From the NCBI GenBank assembly GCA_029202385.1, contig CP119314.1, positions 3,846,501 through 3,910,500 on the forward strand: a DNA stretch of 64,000 bases, given 5' to 3'. Source of the stretch: Candidatus Sphingomonas phytovorans. GTDB lineage: Bacteria > Pseudomonadota > Alphaproteobacteria > Sphingomonadales > Sphingomonadaceae. Numbering within the stretch: the first letter of the stretch is position 1; each line of letters opens with the position of its first letter. The position numbers and the translations under genes are program-made. A model generated the notes under the pieces. It ran no database searches. It saw only the letters and a program-made list of their open reading frames with translations, and had not been told where the DNA came from. Positions 37,792 through 45,710 of this stretch are shown here, in pieces.

Positions 37792-38073
37792 ATGCGGCTC
37801 GACCGGTTCCTCTGGTTCGCGCGGCTCGCAAAAACGCGCAGCGCCGCCCAGAAGATCGCCGGCGAGGGCCGGCTCCGGCTCGACGGGCGTGCGATCGACC
37901 GCGCCCATGCAAGCGTTCGCATCGGCAGCGTGCTGGCCTTTGTCCAGGGCGACAGGGTACGCGCGATCCGGGTGGAGGCGCTGCCGCCACGGCGGGGCCC
38001 CGCACCCGAGGCACGCGCCTGCTACACCGACCTCGTCATTGAGAACGTCTCGCATCAGGCTTCGGGCGATTGA
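37792..38073 (+). CDS. S4-domain RNA-binding protein (Hsp15-like)
   Basis: This small basic protein of about 93 residues has an S4 RNA-binding domain beginning [33 protein letters not shown], close to Hsp15 (HslR), which binds stalled 50S subunits carrying nascent chains. A second start at 37738 overlaps the helicase stop and would add 18 residues made of three (A/T)S(I/V)G units, encoded by three 12-base tandem repeats at 37741-37776. Because the S4 fold begins at 37792, that start is preferred, but coupling to the helicase through 37738 is possible. Confidence 0.85.
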   Translation: MRLDRFLWFARLAKTRSAAQKIAGEGRLRLDGRAIDRAHASVRIGSVLAFVQGDRVRAIRVEALPPRRGPAPEARACYTDLVIENVSHQASGD

Positions 38074-38144
38074 CGACGGCGGCGACGGGGCATAGCAGAC
38101 GGGCGTTTCGTCGGACCCGTGTGTTCCGAGCTGGGGAGTTTGCA

Positions 38145-38486
38145 ATGACCTACGTCGTCACCGATGCCTGCATTCGCTGCAAGTACATGGACTGCGTCGA
38201 GGTTTGTCCGGTCGATTGCTTCTATGAAGGCGAGAACATGCTGGTGATCAACCCCAGCGAATGCATCGATTGCGGCGTATGCGAGCCCGAATGCCCGGCC
38301 GAGGCGATCCTGCCCGATACCGAGAGCGGCCTGGAAAAATGGCTCGAGCTGAACAACAGCTTCTCGTCGCAATGGCCCAATGTGACACGCAAGGCAGACC
38401 AGACTCCCGCCGACGCCGACGAGCATAAGGGCGAAGAAGGCAAGTACGACAAATACTTCTCGCCGGAGGCCGGCAAGGGCGACTGA
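38145..38486 (+). CDS. fdxA: 7Fe ferredoxin (FdxA type)
   Basis: This 113-residue ferredoxin has clusters of cysteines in the order [17 protein letters not shown] and then [12 protein letters not shown]. That pattern gives one 3Fe-4S and one 4Fe-4S centre, as in Azotobacter FdI and alphaproteobacterial FdxA. It carries electrons in the cytosol; the partners are not evident here. The acidic C-terminal tail ([18 protein letters not shown]) is typical of the family. ATG 38145 follows GGGGAG. A partly paired stem-loop near 38524-38548 lies just after the gene and may terminate it. Confidence 0.93.
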   Translation: MTYVVTDACIRCKYMDCVEVCPVDCFYEGENMLVINPSECIDCGVCEPECPAEAILPDTESGLEKWLELNNSFSSQWPNVTRKADQTPADADEHKGEEGKYDKYFSPEAGKGD

Positions 38487-38715
38487 TCAGCGGCTCTTTT
38501 CGTCGCATCCATACTATTTTTCGCACGCACGGCCCGGAACGGGCCTAGTGCGGCTGGTAATTTTATTACGACTCTGCTACATGAGGTAGGACGGAGGCGC
38601 GGATTCGCGTCATCCGGCTGGAGACGTTTAAATCAACACCCCCTTATCGCGCGCACGCAGCAACGCTGCTGACGCGCACCCTCAGGGGAACCAGTCCACG
38701 GAAAGGCTCAACGGA

Positions 38716-39249
38716 ATGGCTGCCAAGGCGCTGTCCTTCGACGTCGGCGATTATGTCGTTTACCCCAAGCACGGCGTTGGCCGTGTCATCGAGCTGCAGC
38801 GGCAGGAAATCGCCGGCATGCAACTCGAACTCTATGTTCTCCGCTTCGAGAAGGAGCGCATGACGCTCCGCGTACCGACCAACAAGGCCGAGAGCGTCGG
38901 CATGCGCAAGCTGTCATCCGACAAGACGCTGCGCGAGGCGCTCGACACGCTGACCGGCAAGCCGCGCGTGAAGCGCACCATGTGGTCGCGCCGCGCCCAG
39001 GAATATGAAGCGAAGATCAATTCGGGCGACCTGGTGTCGATCGCCGAAGTGGTCCGCGACCTGTTCCGCGCCGACGACCAGCCCGAGCAGAGCTATTCGG
39101 AGCGCCAGATCTTCGAAGCGGCAACCAGCCGCCTCGCGCGCGAACTCGCCGCGATGGAGCAGGTCGACGAACCGACGGCTCAGGAAAAGATCCTGGAGAT
39201 CCTGCGCAAGGCCGCGGCGATCCACAACAAGGACAAGACGCCCGCCTGA
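38716..39249 (+). CDS. carD: CarD-family transcriptional regulator
   Basis: This 177-residue CarD/CdnL-type factor begins FDVGDYVVYPKHGVGRVIEL, the RNA polymerase-interacting (Tudor-like) domain. A helical DNA-binding half with the conserved WSRRAQEYEAKINSGDL follows. CarD binds the RNAP beta subunit and stabilises open complexes at promoters with weak -10 flanks, including rRNA promoters. The 229 bases between fdxA and this ATG hold no other gene. They contain AT-rich stretches near 38560-38570 and 38628-38635 where its promoter could lie. A strong terminator ends the transcript. Confidence 0.93.
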   Translation: MAAKALSFDVGDYVVYPKHGVGRVIELQRQEIAGMQLELYVLRFEKERMTLRVPTNKAESVGMRKLSSDKTLREALDTLTGKPRVKRTMWSRRAQEYEAKINSGDLVSIAEVVRDLFRADDQPEQSYSERQIFEAATSRLARELAAMEQVDEPTAQEKILEILRKAAAIHNKDKTPA

Positions 39250-39278
39250 TCGCGGCGTCCGATCCGGAACCAGCAAGA

Positions 39279-39307
39279 GGGGCGGCCGGCAACGGCCGCC
39301 CCTTTTT
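39279..39307 (+). terminator. Rho-independent terminator after carD
   Basis: A perfect 9-bp GC stem, 39279-39287 with 39294-39302, has a six-base loop followed by five T, 30 bases after the carD stop. Confidence 0.93.
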
Positions 39308-39309
39308 CG

Positions 39310-39366
39310 TTGACCCTTTTCATTTGCGCACGCTTTATGGGTGTGTTATTCAAACAATACACACAC
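39310..39366 (+). promoter_or_regulatory. Promoter and operator-like dyad upstream of the DUF2807 genes
   Basis: TTGACC at 39310-39315 and TTTATG at 39334-39339 have an 18-base spacer and suit a sigma-70 promoter. Immediately downstream, 39341-39366 reads GTGTGTTATT-CAAAC-AATACACACAC, an imperfect inverted repeat covering the predicted start site. That position is typical of a repressor operator, and GTGT/ACAC dyads of this kind are bound by some GntR/YtrA-type regulators; the protein itself is not encoded nearby. GGAGGA at 39368-39373 is the ribosome-binding site. Confidence 0.6.
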
Positions 39367-39376
39367 GGAGGATATC

Positions 39377-40126
39377 ATGCGTCTCATTGCCCTGATCGCG
39401 GCCCTGCCGCTGACCGCCATTCCACTGGCGGCCTGCTCGTTCACATCGGGCGGCAATGATTCCAAGCCCGGCGTCACCGGATCGGGCAGCGGCACCACGC
39501 GCAGTTATTCAGTGGCCAATTTCACCGGAGTCGCACTACGCGGATCCGACGATGTCGACGTGCGCGTCGGCACCGGTTTCTCCGTGCGCGCCGAAGGGCC
39601 TTCGGAGGAACTCGATCGACTCAAGATCGAAAAAGTCGGCGACACGCTTCGGATCGGCCGGATCAACCGCGACGGCTTCAATTGGGGCGGCAGCCACAAG
39701 GGCGTGAAGGTCTTCGTGACCATGCCACGCATCGCCGAAGCGAGCATTGCCGGTTCCGGCAACCTGGCGGTCGACCGGGTCGAGGGCCAGAGCTTCAGCG
39801 GCTCAAGCGCCGGATCGGGCAATCTCGATGTAGCAGCGGTCAACGTCGAGACCGGCAAATTCTCGATCGCCGGATCGGGCAGCATGAAGCTGAAAGGCAA
39901 CGCCAGGAAGCTGACGATCGACGTCACCGGATCGGGCGATGTCGACGCGCCGGGACTGACCGCCCAGGGCGCCGAGGTATCGGTCGCCGGATCAGGCAGC
40001 GTGCGCGCCGCCGTGAAGGGCGGCGCGGCGGTATCGGTCGTTGGGTCGGGCGATGTCGATCTTGGGCCGGGAGCCCGCTGCGCAACCTCCAAGAAGGGGT
40101 CCGGCGAGGTGAAATGCGGTAGCTGA
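39377..40126 (+). CDS. DUF2807 (head GIN) lipoprotein
   Basis: This 249-residue lipoprotein has a signal peptide with lipobox PLAAC (Cys15) and a DUF2807 domain. The domain contains regularly spaced GSG turns (SIAGSGNL, SSAGSGNLDV, SIAGSGSMKL, DVTGSGDVDA, SVAGSGSVRA, SVVGSGDVDL), which should form a right-handed beta-helix like that of putative auto-transporter adhesins. It is probably displayed on the envelope; no ligand is known. It is the first gene of a two-gene unit of related proteins behind the promoter/dyad. Confidence 0.85.
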   Translation: MRLIALIAALPLTAIPLAACSFTSGGNDSKPGVTGSGSGTTRSYSVANFTGVALRGSDDVDVRVGTGFSVRAEGPSEELDRLKIEKVGDTLRIGRINRDGFNWGGSHKGVKVFVTMPRIAEASIAGSGNLAVDRVEGQSFSGSSAGSGNLDVAAVNVETGKFSIAGSGSMKLKGNARKLTIDVTGSGDVDAPGLTAQGAEVSVAGSGSVRAAVKGGAAVSVVGSGDVDLGPGARCATSKKGSGEVKCGS

Positions 40127-40166
40127 GCCTCTTGCCTGAAACCGCGATTGGGCCGATGCCGGGCGG

Positions 40167-40877
40167 ATGATCCGTCATCTGTCCGCGCTGGCCCTGCTGC
40201 TTCTGCCGATGTCGGCGGGCGCGGCAAACCGAGTCTATGCGATCGGCAGCTTCGACCGAGTCCGCGTTGACGGGCCGTTCGAGGTCAAGCTTATGACGGG
40301 CAAGTCGCCGGGTGCGCGCGCCGATGGTGACACCCGGGCGGTCGATACGCTCGATGTCCGCGTCGAAGGGACAACCCTGATCGTCCGGGCCAGCGCGAAC
40401 GGCTGGGGCGAACAATCAGGCGGGAGGAGCGTGAGCGCACCGGTGATCAGCATCTCGACGCTGGCCATCCGCAGTGCGACCCTTATCGGCGGCGGCAGGC
40501 TGAGCGTCGCCGGCGCGGTCAAGGGCCAGCGGATCGACCTGCAGGTGACGGGCAGCGGCACGCTCGACGCGGCAGCGCTCGATGCCGATCAACTCAACGC
40601 CACCCTGGTCGGATCGGGCGGCATCAAGCTTGGCGGACGGGCGGCCAAGGTCCGGCTGATGACCAATGGGACGGGCGGGATCGACGCCGTACCGCTGAGG
40701 GCAGACGATCTCATCCTGCTGCTCGACGGCCCCGGTGAAATACGCGCGACCGCCCGTTTCACCGCCAACGTCACCTCGACCGGCCTGGGATCGGTTACCG
40801 TCTATGGCAAGCCGGCCTGCACGGTGAAGGCGATCGCGGGCGGCCCGGTGAGTTGCGGCAAGCAGGCCGCCCCCTAG
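40167..40877 (+). CDS. Second DUF2807-like exported beta-helix protein
   Basis: This 236-residue exported protein has signal peptide MIRHLSALALLLLPMSAGAAN and a DUF2807-like body: YAIGSFDRVRVDGPFEVKL, then repeated turns TLIGGGRLSVAG, QVTGSGTLDAAA, TLVGSGGIKLGG and ITSTGLGSVTV-like ends. It follows the first DUF2807 gene by 40 bases in the same direction and is its divergent paralogue. Unlike the first protein it lacks a lipobox, so it may be periplasmic or secreted. Function is unknown. Confidence 0.8.
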   Translation: MIRHLSALALLLLPMSAGAANRVYAIGSFDRVRVDGPFEVKLMTGKSPGARADGDTRAVDTLDVRVEGTTLIVRASANGWGEQSGGRSVSAPVISISTLAIRSATLIGGGRLSVAGAVKGQRIDLQVTGSGTLDAAALDADQLNATLVGSGGIKLGGRAAKVRLMTNGTGGIDAVPLRADDLILLLDGPGEIRATARFTANVTSTGLGSVTVYGKPACTVKAIAGGPVSCGKQAAP

Positions 40878-41096
40878 GCCGAATCGACAGTCACGTTATC
40901 GGGACGATGGCAGCGAAGAGAAGGGTTCGCGCGGAGGGCGCCGAGACCGCGGAGTTCATTCCCGGACTCGATCGCCATCCACCCGCAAGCAGCCTATTTG
41001 TGAATGTGTTTGTCATCGCAAACCGCCCATGCGGCTGACCGGACCTTCTCAGCGTCCTCCGCGCCTCTGCGCGAACCATCTTAGAGTCTGATGACG

Positions 41097-41703
41097 TTAC
41101 GTTGACGTGTATCCTGAGTTGACGAGGTAGTTGCGGCATTCTGCGGGGCTGAAGGCGTCGAGGAGAGTGCCGATACGTCGCCATGTTGCCTCATGTGTTC
41201 GCTCGGCGGCTTTGCGCATGAGATGCTTGAGCTTGGCGAAGACCTGCTCGATCGGGTTCAGATCCGGCGAGTATGGCGGGAGGAACAAGAGGCGGGCGCC
41301 TGCGGCGCGGATTGCCTTTCGAACAGCCGGCTGTTTGTGGCTGCTCAGATTGTCCATGATGACGACATCGCCGGGCGAGAGTGTGGGCAAGAGGCACTGC
41401 TCGACATAATCGGTGAAGCTCTGGCCGTTGACGGGCTGATCGAGCACGCAGGGCGCATCGATCCTGTCGCAGCGAAGGGCCGCCAGGAAGGTCATGGTTC
41501 GCCAATGTCCATAAGGCACCTTGGCATGAAGCCGCTGCCCCTTGGGAGCCCAGCCCCTGAGCGGTGCCATGTTGGTTTTCGCCCAGGTCTCGTCGATGAA
41601 GACGAGCCGGGTGGGGTCAAGCCGGCCCTGATACTTCTTCCACTGCTCGCGCCGCCTGGCGATCTTCGGCCTGAGTTGCTCGGCCGGCAGTACGCTTTTT
41701 TTT
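41097..41703 (-). CDS. IS630 transposase, catalytic part (second frame)
   Basis: This frame continues the transposase after the A8 run at 41696-41703. It reads LPAEQLRPKIARRREQWKKYQG and then the DDE catalytic domain: first Asp in LVFIDETWAKTN, second Asp in VVIMDNLSSHK, and Glu in LPPYSPDLNPIEQVFAKLK. All three acidic residues are present. There is no good start codon before the catalytic Asp; the first ATG at 41570 would lose it. Expression therefore needs a frame change from the upstream frame by +1, for example by transcriptional slippage that drops one A. Confidence 0.85.
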
Positions 41704-42039
41704 GAAGCTCAACCCCTCGGCATGGACGAAGCGCCAGACCTGAACATAATCGACCTGAACCCCGCGCTCGGCGAGTTCGGCCACGAGGCCGCGCAGCGTG
41801 AAGTCGGTGGCGGCTCTCTCCAGGAGCCAGTCGCGGTTGGCGCCCGACAGGATACCCACACGATGGCCGCCCATCTGTCCCGGCGCCACGCTGCCTGTCT
41901 CACGCACGCGTTGAACCCATTTGATCGCCGAACTCGGGGCCACGCCAAAACGCGCCGCTGCCGCGGGGCGCGTCATCCCTTCCTCTATCACCGCTGATAC
42001 CACCCGCTTCCGCAGGTCCATCGAATAAGGTCGTGCCAT
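41617..42039 (-). CDS. IS630 transposase, helix-turn-helix part (first frame)
   Basis: These 140 residues begin MARPYSMDLRKRVVSAVIEEG after a GGAGG ribosome-binding site, which decides the start at 42039. They contain the DNA-binding helix-turn-helix (MTRPAAAARFGVAPSSAIKWVQR) and a second HTH-like region (RGLVAELAERGVQVDYVQVWRF). The frame passes through FKKK at the A8 run and ends 26 codons later after EEVSGPA. A +1 change at the A run would join it to the catalytic frame. Confidence 0.85.
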   Translation of the reverse strand: MARPYSMDLRKRVVSAVIEEGMTRPAAAARFGVAPSSAIKWVQRVRETGSVAPGQMGGHRVGILSGANRDWLLERAATDFTLRGLVAELAERGVQVDYVQVWRFVHAEGLSFKKKRTAGRATQAEDRQAARAVEEVSGPA

Positions 42040-42144
42040 GCCTGCTGGCCTCCAAATCCCAGCAAGCATCTTGAATCAGAAAAATACCCAAAACGGAATC
42101 CACAAAGATTCAGTCTCACGTCATCCCGCTCTAGATCGTCGGAT

Positions 42145-42276
42145 CCGTTCGCCCCGAGTAGCTGTCGAGCGTGTCGAGATGGCGTATCGAGGGGCAGCTG
42201 TTCCGCACTTCAATTGTACCTCGATACGAGCTCTCGATACGGCTGCGCCTACTCGATCTCTACTCGGCACGAACGG
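42145..42276. repeat. Inverted-repeat element (REP-like) beside the IS
   Basis: CCGTTCG..CCGAGTAG..TCGAG..GTATCGAGG on the left (42145 onward) is mirrored on the right by CCTCGATACGAG..TCTACTCGG..CGAACGG, ending at 42276. The wording resembles the repetitive palindromes widespread in sphingomonads. It begins 13 bases beyond the IS end. The rest of 42277-42381 shows no gene. Confidence 0.6.
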
Positions 42277-42381
42277 GGAGGTGGTTCTGATTTAGCGCTC
42301 GATGCACCAGCGCCGCCGACGGGCCAGTTCCGAATGTCGATCCGACCCAGGACGCGCACCCTAAATCAAGCCCAGCCCGGC

Positions 42382-42449
42382 AGCTTGCCCATCAGCGCGG
42401 GCGGCATCTGATCGCCCACCGCCATGTCGCCGTCGAGATCGGCCGGCGC
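42382..42449 (-). pseudogene. Diverged duplicate of the DUF1489 3' end
   Basis: This 68-base stretch matches 43139-43206, the last codons of the DUF1489 gene, at about 63 of 68 positions and in the same orientation. Translated on the reverse strand it gives PADLDGDMAVGDQMPPALMGKL, against PADLDGDMVVGDQMPAALMGKL in the intact gene. It marks the far edge of a segment inserted behind DUF1489. Confidence 0.85.
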
Positions 42450-42463
42450 GGCACCGAAACTTT

Positions 42464-42799
42464 TTAGGGATTCACCACTATATACAACACGGTCTCACTT
42501 CCTGAATCAACCGAACAAGTTCCTGTTCCAGCAATATAAACCGGTCTACCCGTCGCAAAAGCGGTAAGGATATTCGCTTGGGTTGCTTGCCCCCCGGCCG
42601 TACTGACATCGACAGCCCATCGACCCAGATATGCACAGGATGGCGCTGAGGTTCGCGCGCCATTTTGAGAAAATATAAACTGCCCCGCTGGGAATGATAT
42701 GGTTTGCGTAATTAATCCAGCACTTGCCGTTCCCGCTGATGCGGGCTGCGCAAACAGCATCAATGTACAAATTGAAAAATATTTAGCCCTGCGTCCCAC
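42464..42799 (-). CDS. Small secreted protein, family of unknown function
   Basis: This 111-residue protein starts at GTG 42799 after AGGGGGG, a strong ribosome-binding site. It has a signal peptide (KYFSICTLMLFAQPASA) and a compact domain with two cysteines: SAPSCAYLGRWAVDVSTAGGQATQANILTAFATGRPVYIAGTGTCSVDSGSETVLYIVV. Small exported proteins with this cysteine-RW-GTGTC pattern occur in several proteobacteria, but I know no function. Codon use is less GC-biased than in neighbouring genes. It is the only credible gene in the inserted segment, so transfer from elsewhere is likely. Confidence 0.65.
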   Translation of the reverse strand: MGRRAKYFSICTLMLFAQPASAGTASAGLITQTISFPAGQFIFSQNGARTSAPSCAYLGRWAVDVSTAGGQATQANILTAFATGRPVYIAGTGTCSVDSGSETVLYIVVNP

Positions 42800-43116
42800 G
42801 GAATCCCCCCTGAACTTGGCTGCGAGCAATCAACCTGGCCCGGAAGCCGGAATCGATCCGTACGACCCGACAGGCAGCGGGCTTATCGCCACATGGCCGA
42901 CCGAGAACGTCGCACAGCAACACCGGCAATGCCCGTTTCGCCTATGCGATGGATAGCGGCTCGGCATATAGAAGAAGCAGCGAAAACTGGGGGGATCTCG
43001 TCAGCATCGTCCATGCTTTGTGACAATACGGGTCCGGTTCGCGCTTGTCAGATATATTGGACTGCCAAGCATATCAGGGCGACATCCATATCTCCCCAAC
43101 CCATCGGAAGGCCAAT
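42800..43116. other. Low-GC stretch without an identifiable gene
   Basis: These 317 bases belong to the inserted segment. A short forward frame ending with TGA at 43021 reads NARFAYAMDSGSAYRRSSENWGDLVSIVHAL in pieces and may be the tail of a lost gene, but it has no start or recognisable family. Otherwise I see no promoter, RNA or gene. Confidence 0.4.
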
Positions 43117-43521
43117 CTAGATCAGCCCAAGCCCCGCGAGCTTGCCCATCAGTGCCGCCGGCATCTGATCGCCCACCACCATGTCGCCGTCGAGATCGGC
43201 GGGCGCATCCGCATCTTCGAGATAGCGCCAGCCCTGGTGCGCACGTTTGGGCCTTGCCTGGGTGAGGATCAGCTTCGGATCGATATGGATTGCCACCCGG
43301 CCGCCCTCCGCCTCACCGAATCGCAGGATCGGCGAGCGCGCGATGAGCTGATGCTTGATGATCCAGAACAGCGACCCCTGCCCTGCAATCTCCTCGTGAC
43401 GCTTGGGAAGATAGCGCGTGGTCAGGAACACCGGCCCGGCCTCGGCACGGAGAAGCAGCCGTTCGGCGAGATGGTCGACGCCGGTGGCGCCGAACGCAAC
43501 CTTGGTAATATGCAGTGCCAT
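43117..43521 (-). CDS. DUF1489 family protein
   Basis: This 134-residue cytosolic protein starts MALHITKVAFGATGVDHLAERL and has the conserved core FLTTRYLPKRHEEIAGQGSLFWIIKHQLIARSPILRF of DUF1489, a family almost confined to alphaproteobacteria and without a known role. It lies 24 bases after mgtE, so the two are probably one transcript. Its last codons are duplicated 757 bases away (42382-42449), suggesting that DNA entered at the end of this gene and left it with an intact but possibly replaced C-terminus. Confidence 0.85.
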   Translation of the reverse strand: MALHITKVAFGATGVDHLAERLLLRAEAGPVFLTTRYLPKRHEEIAGQGSLFWIIKHQLIARSPILRFGEAEGGRVAIHIDPKLILTQARPKRAHQGWRYLEDADAPADLDGDMVVGDQMPAALMGKLAGLGLI

Positions 43522-43545
43522 TTCAGCGATCTGGGAAGCCGGGGG

Positions 43546-44952
43546 TCAGCCGCCAAGGCCCCATAAGGTGGCGAGGCCGAGGAACGAGAAGAATCCCATC
43601 ACGTCAGTCATCATCGTCACGAATACCGCCGACGACACGGCTGGATCGACCCCGGCGCGTTCGAGGCCGACCGGCACCAGCACGCCCGACAGGCCGGCGA
43701 TCACGTTGTTGATGACCATCGCCATCGCAATGACGATGGCGAGATCGCCATTGCCGAAGACGAGATAGGTGCCGAGCCCGATCAGCAGGCCGAGCATCGA
43801 GCCGTTGGCCGCCGCGATGCTGAATTCCCGGAAGATCATACGCCGCGTGTTGGAACTGGTCAGCTGGTTGGTGGCGAGCGCGCGCACCACCACCGCGAGC
43901 GTCTGGGTCCCGGCATTGCCGCCCATCCCGGAAACGATCGGCATCAGCACCGCGAGCAGGGCGAAGCGCCCGATCTCGCCCTGGAACAACCCGACCACCG
44001 AAGCGGCAAGCATCGCCGTGCCGAGATTGACGATCAGCCAGGTGATCCGCGTCCGCACGGTCAGCCGGATCGGCTCGTTGATGTCGCCCTCACCCGCGCC
44101 GGACAGGCGCAGGATATCCTCGCCAGCCTCTTCGGAGATGATGTGGACGATGTCGTCGACGGTGATCATGCCGACCAGCCGCCCGCCCGAATCGACCACC
44201 GCCGCCGAGATCAGCGCGTATTTCTGGAAACGGAGCGCGACTTCCTCCTGGTCCATGTCGACCGGGACGAGCGTCTGCTCCCGCTTCATCACGTCGCCGA
44301 TCGACACGGTGCGCGGCGCGCGCAGGATCCAGGAGAGCTGGCAGGTGCCGACCGGCTTGTGAGACGGGCCGACCACGAAGATCTCCCAGAAATCGGTCGT
44401 CAGTTCCTCATGGCCGCGCAGATAGTCGAGCGCGTCGCCGACGCTCCAATGTTCCGGCACCGCGATCAGCTCGCGCTGCATCAAGCGGCCGGCGGATTCC
44501 TCCGGATAGGACAGCGCCTCCTCGATCGCGGCGCGGTCGTCCGGATCGAGCGCGCGGAGCACGGCCTTCTGGTCGTCCTCCTCCATGTCCTCGATGATCG
44601 CAACGGCGTCGTCGGTATCGAGCTCCGAGGCGATATCCGCGACTTCGTGCGGTTCGAGCGCGTCGATCAGGTCCTCGCGGACATAATCGTTCATCTCGGC
44701 GAACACGTCAGCGTCGAGCAGGTCGGTGATCGCCTTGGCGAGATCCGCGCGTTCTTCGTGCGGGGTCAGCTCGAACAGGTCGGCGATGTCGGCCGGGTGG
44801 AGCGGCTCGACCAGCGCGCGTGCAGCCTCGGTATCGCCGGCATCGACCGCATCGAGCACGGCACGGACGAATTCGGGCTTCAGCCGGTCGTCCTCGTCGA
44901 GCTGGCCGGTCTCGGCTTCATCCTCGGCGTGGCTCAGTTCGGTCTCGTTCAT
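43546..44952 (-). CDS. mgtE: Magnesium transporter MgtE
   Basis: This 468-residue Mg2+ channel has a cytosolic N domain (superhelical, AEARALVEPLHPADIADLFELTP), a CBS-domain pair at about 140-265, a connecting helix, and five membrane segments from about 295. The transmembrane domain includes the selectivity-region signature LMPIVSGMGGNAGTQTLAVVVRAL. MgtE senses cytosolic Mg2+ through its acidic N and CBS domains and closes when levels are high. The ATG at 44952 has GGGAGG before it. The frame upstream to 45075 is not needed. DUF1489 follows in the operon. Confidence 0.95.
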   Translation of the reverse strand: MNETELSHAEDEAETGQLDEDDRLKPEFVRAVLDAVDAGDTEAARALVEPLHPADIADLFELTPHEERADLAKAITDLLDADVFAEMNDYVREDLIDALEPHEVADIASELDTDDAVAIIEDMEEDDQKAVLRALDPDDRAAIEEALSYPEESAGRLMQRELIAVPEHWSVGDALDYLRGHEELTTDFWEIFVVGPSHKPVGTCQLSWILRAPRTVSIGDVMKREQTLVPVDMDQEEVALRFQKYALISAAVVDSGGRLVGMITVDDIVHIISEEAGEDILRLSGAGEGDINEPIRLTVRTRITWLIVNLGTAMLAASVVGLFQGEIGRFALLAVLMPIVSGMGGNAGTQTLAVVVRALATNQLTSSNTRRMIFREFSIAAANGSMLGLLIGLGTYLVFGNGDLAIVIAMAMVINNVIAGLSGVLVPVGLERAGVDPAVSSAVFVTMMTDVMGFFSFLGLATLWGLGG

Positions 44953-45149
44953 CCTGACCTCCCATAGCCGTACGACGCCAGCCTCTAACCTCCCGCGCGG
45001 CCAAAGCCAAATCGCCATGACAGCATTTGCGATGCGATCGAAAACCGCCGCATCGACTGGCCGGCCCATGGCCATTCGGCGTTCCCTGCCATTGCGGATA
45101 TCGAAGACGGTCCCTAGGTGCGGGGACCTTATTTCTTCAGGAGCCCGAC

Positions 45150-45605
<456 letters not shown>

Positions 45606-45612
45606 ACCTGAT

Positions 45613-45702
45613 TCTCTCCCCTTCAGGGGAGCCGTAAGGGGGTGGGGGAACGTCTGGATTAGTCCCCCACCCCAACCCCTCCCCTGAAGGGGAGGGGCTT
45701 TT
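45613..45702 (+). terminator. Palindrome cluster with terminator after the cyclophilin gene
   Basis: The last hairpin pairs 45676-45684 with 45689-45697 (9 bp, perfect, loop TGAA) and is followed by CTTTT, a good terminator. Before it, a related stem (CTCCCCTTCAGGGGAG near 45615-45631) and GGGGGTGGGG/CCCCACCCC arms make a composite extragenic palindrome. Confidence 0.8.
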
Positions 45703-45710
45703 AAGGAGGG

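Larger units (their letters stand above)
41084..42131 (-). mobile_element. IS630-family insertion sequence flanked by TA
   Basis: The element of about 1,048 bases is bounded by TA dinucleotides (41082-41083 and 42132-42133), the target duplicated by IS630/mariner transposases. The ends form imperfect inverted repeats: the left begins GAGTCTGATGACGTTA and the right, read inward on the reverse strand, begins GAGCGGGATGACGTGA. Both share GATGACGT and a further TGA. It carries two overlapping reverse-strand reading frames for one transposase. It sits between the DUF2807 gene and a block of unusual sequence. Confidence 0.85.

Noticed and set aside
42699-42956. Forward open frame across the start of the small secreted-protein gene
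   Set aside because: No ribosome-binding site or domain; the reverse frame has a strong ribosome-binding site and a signal peptide.
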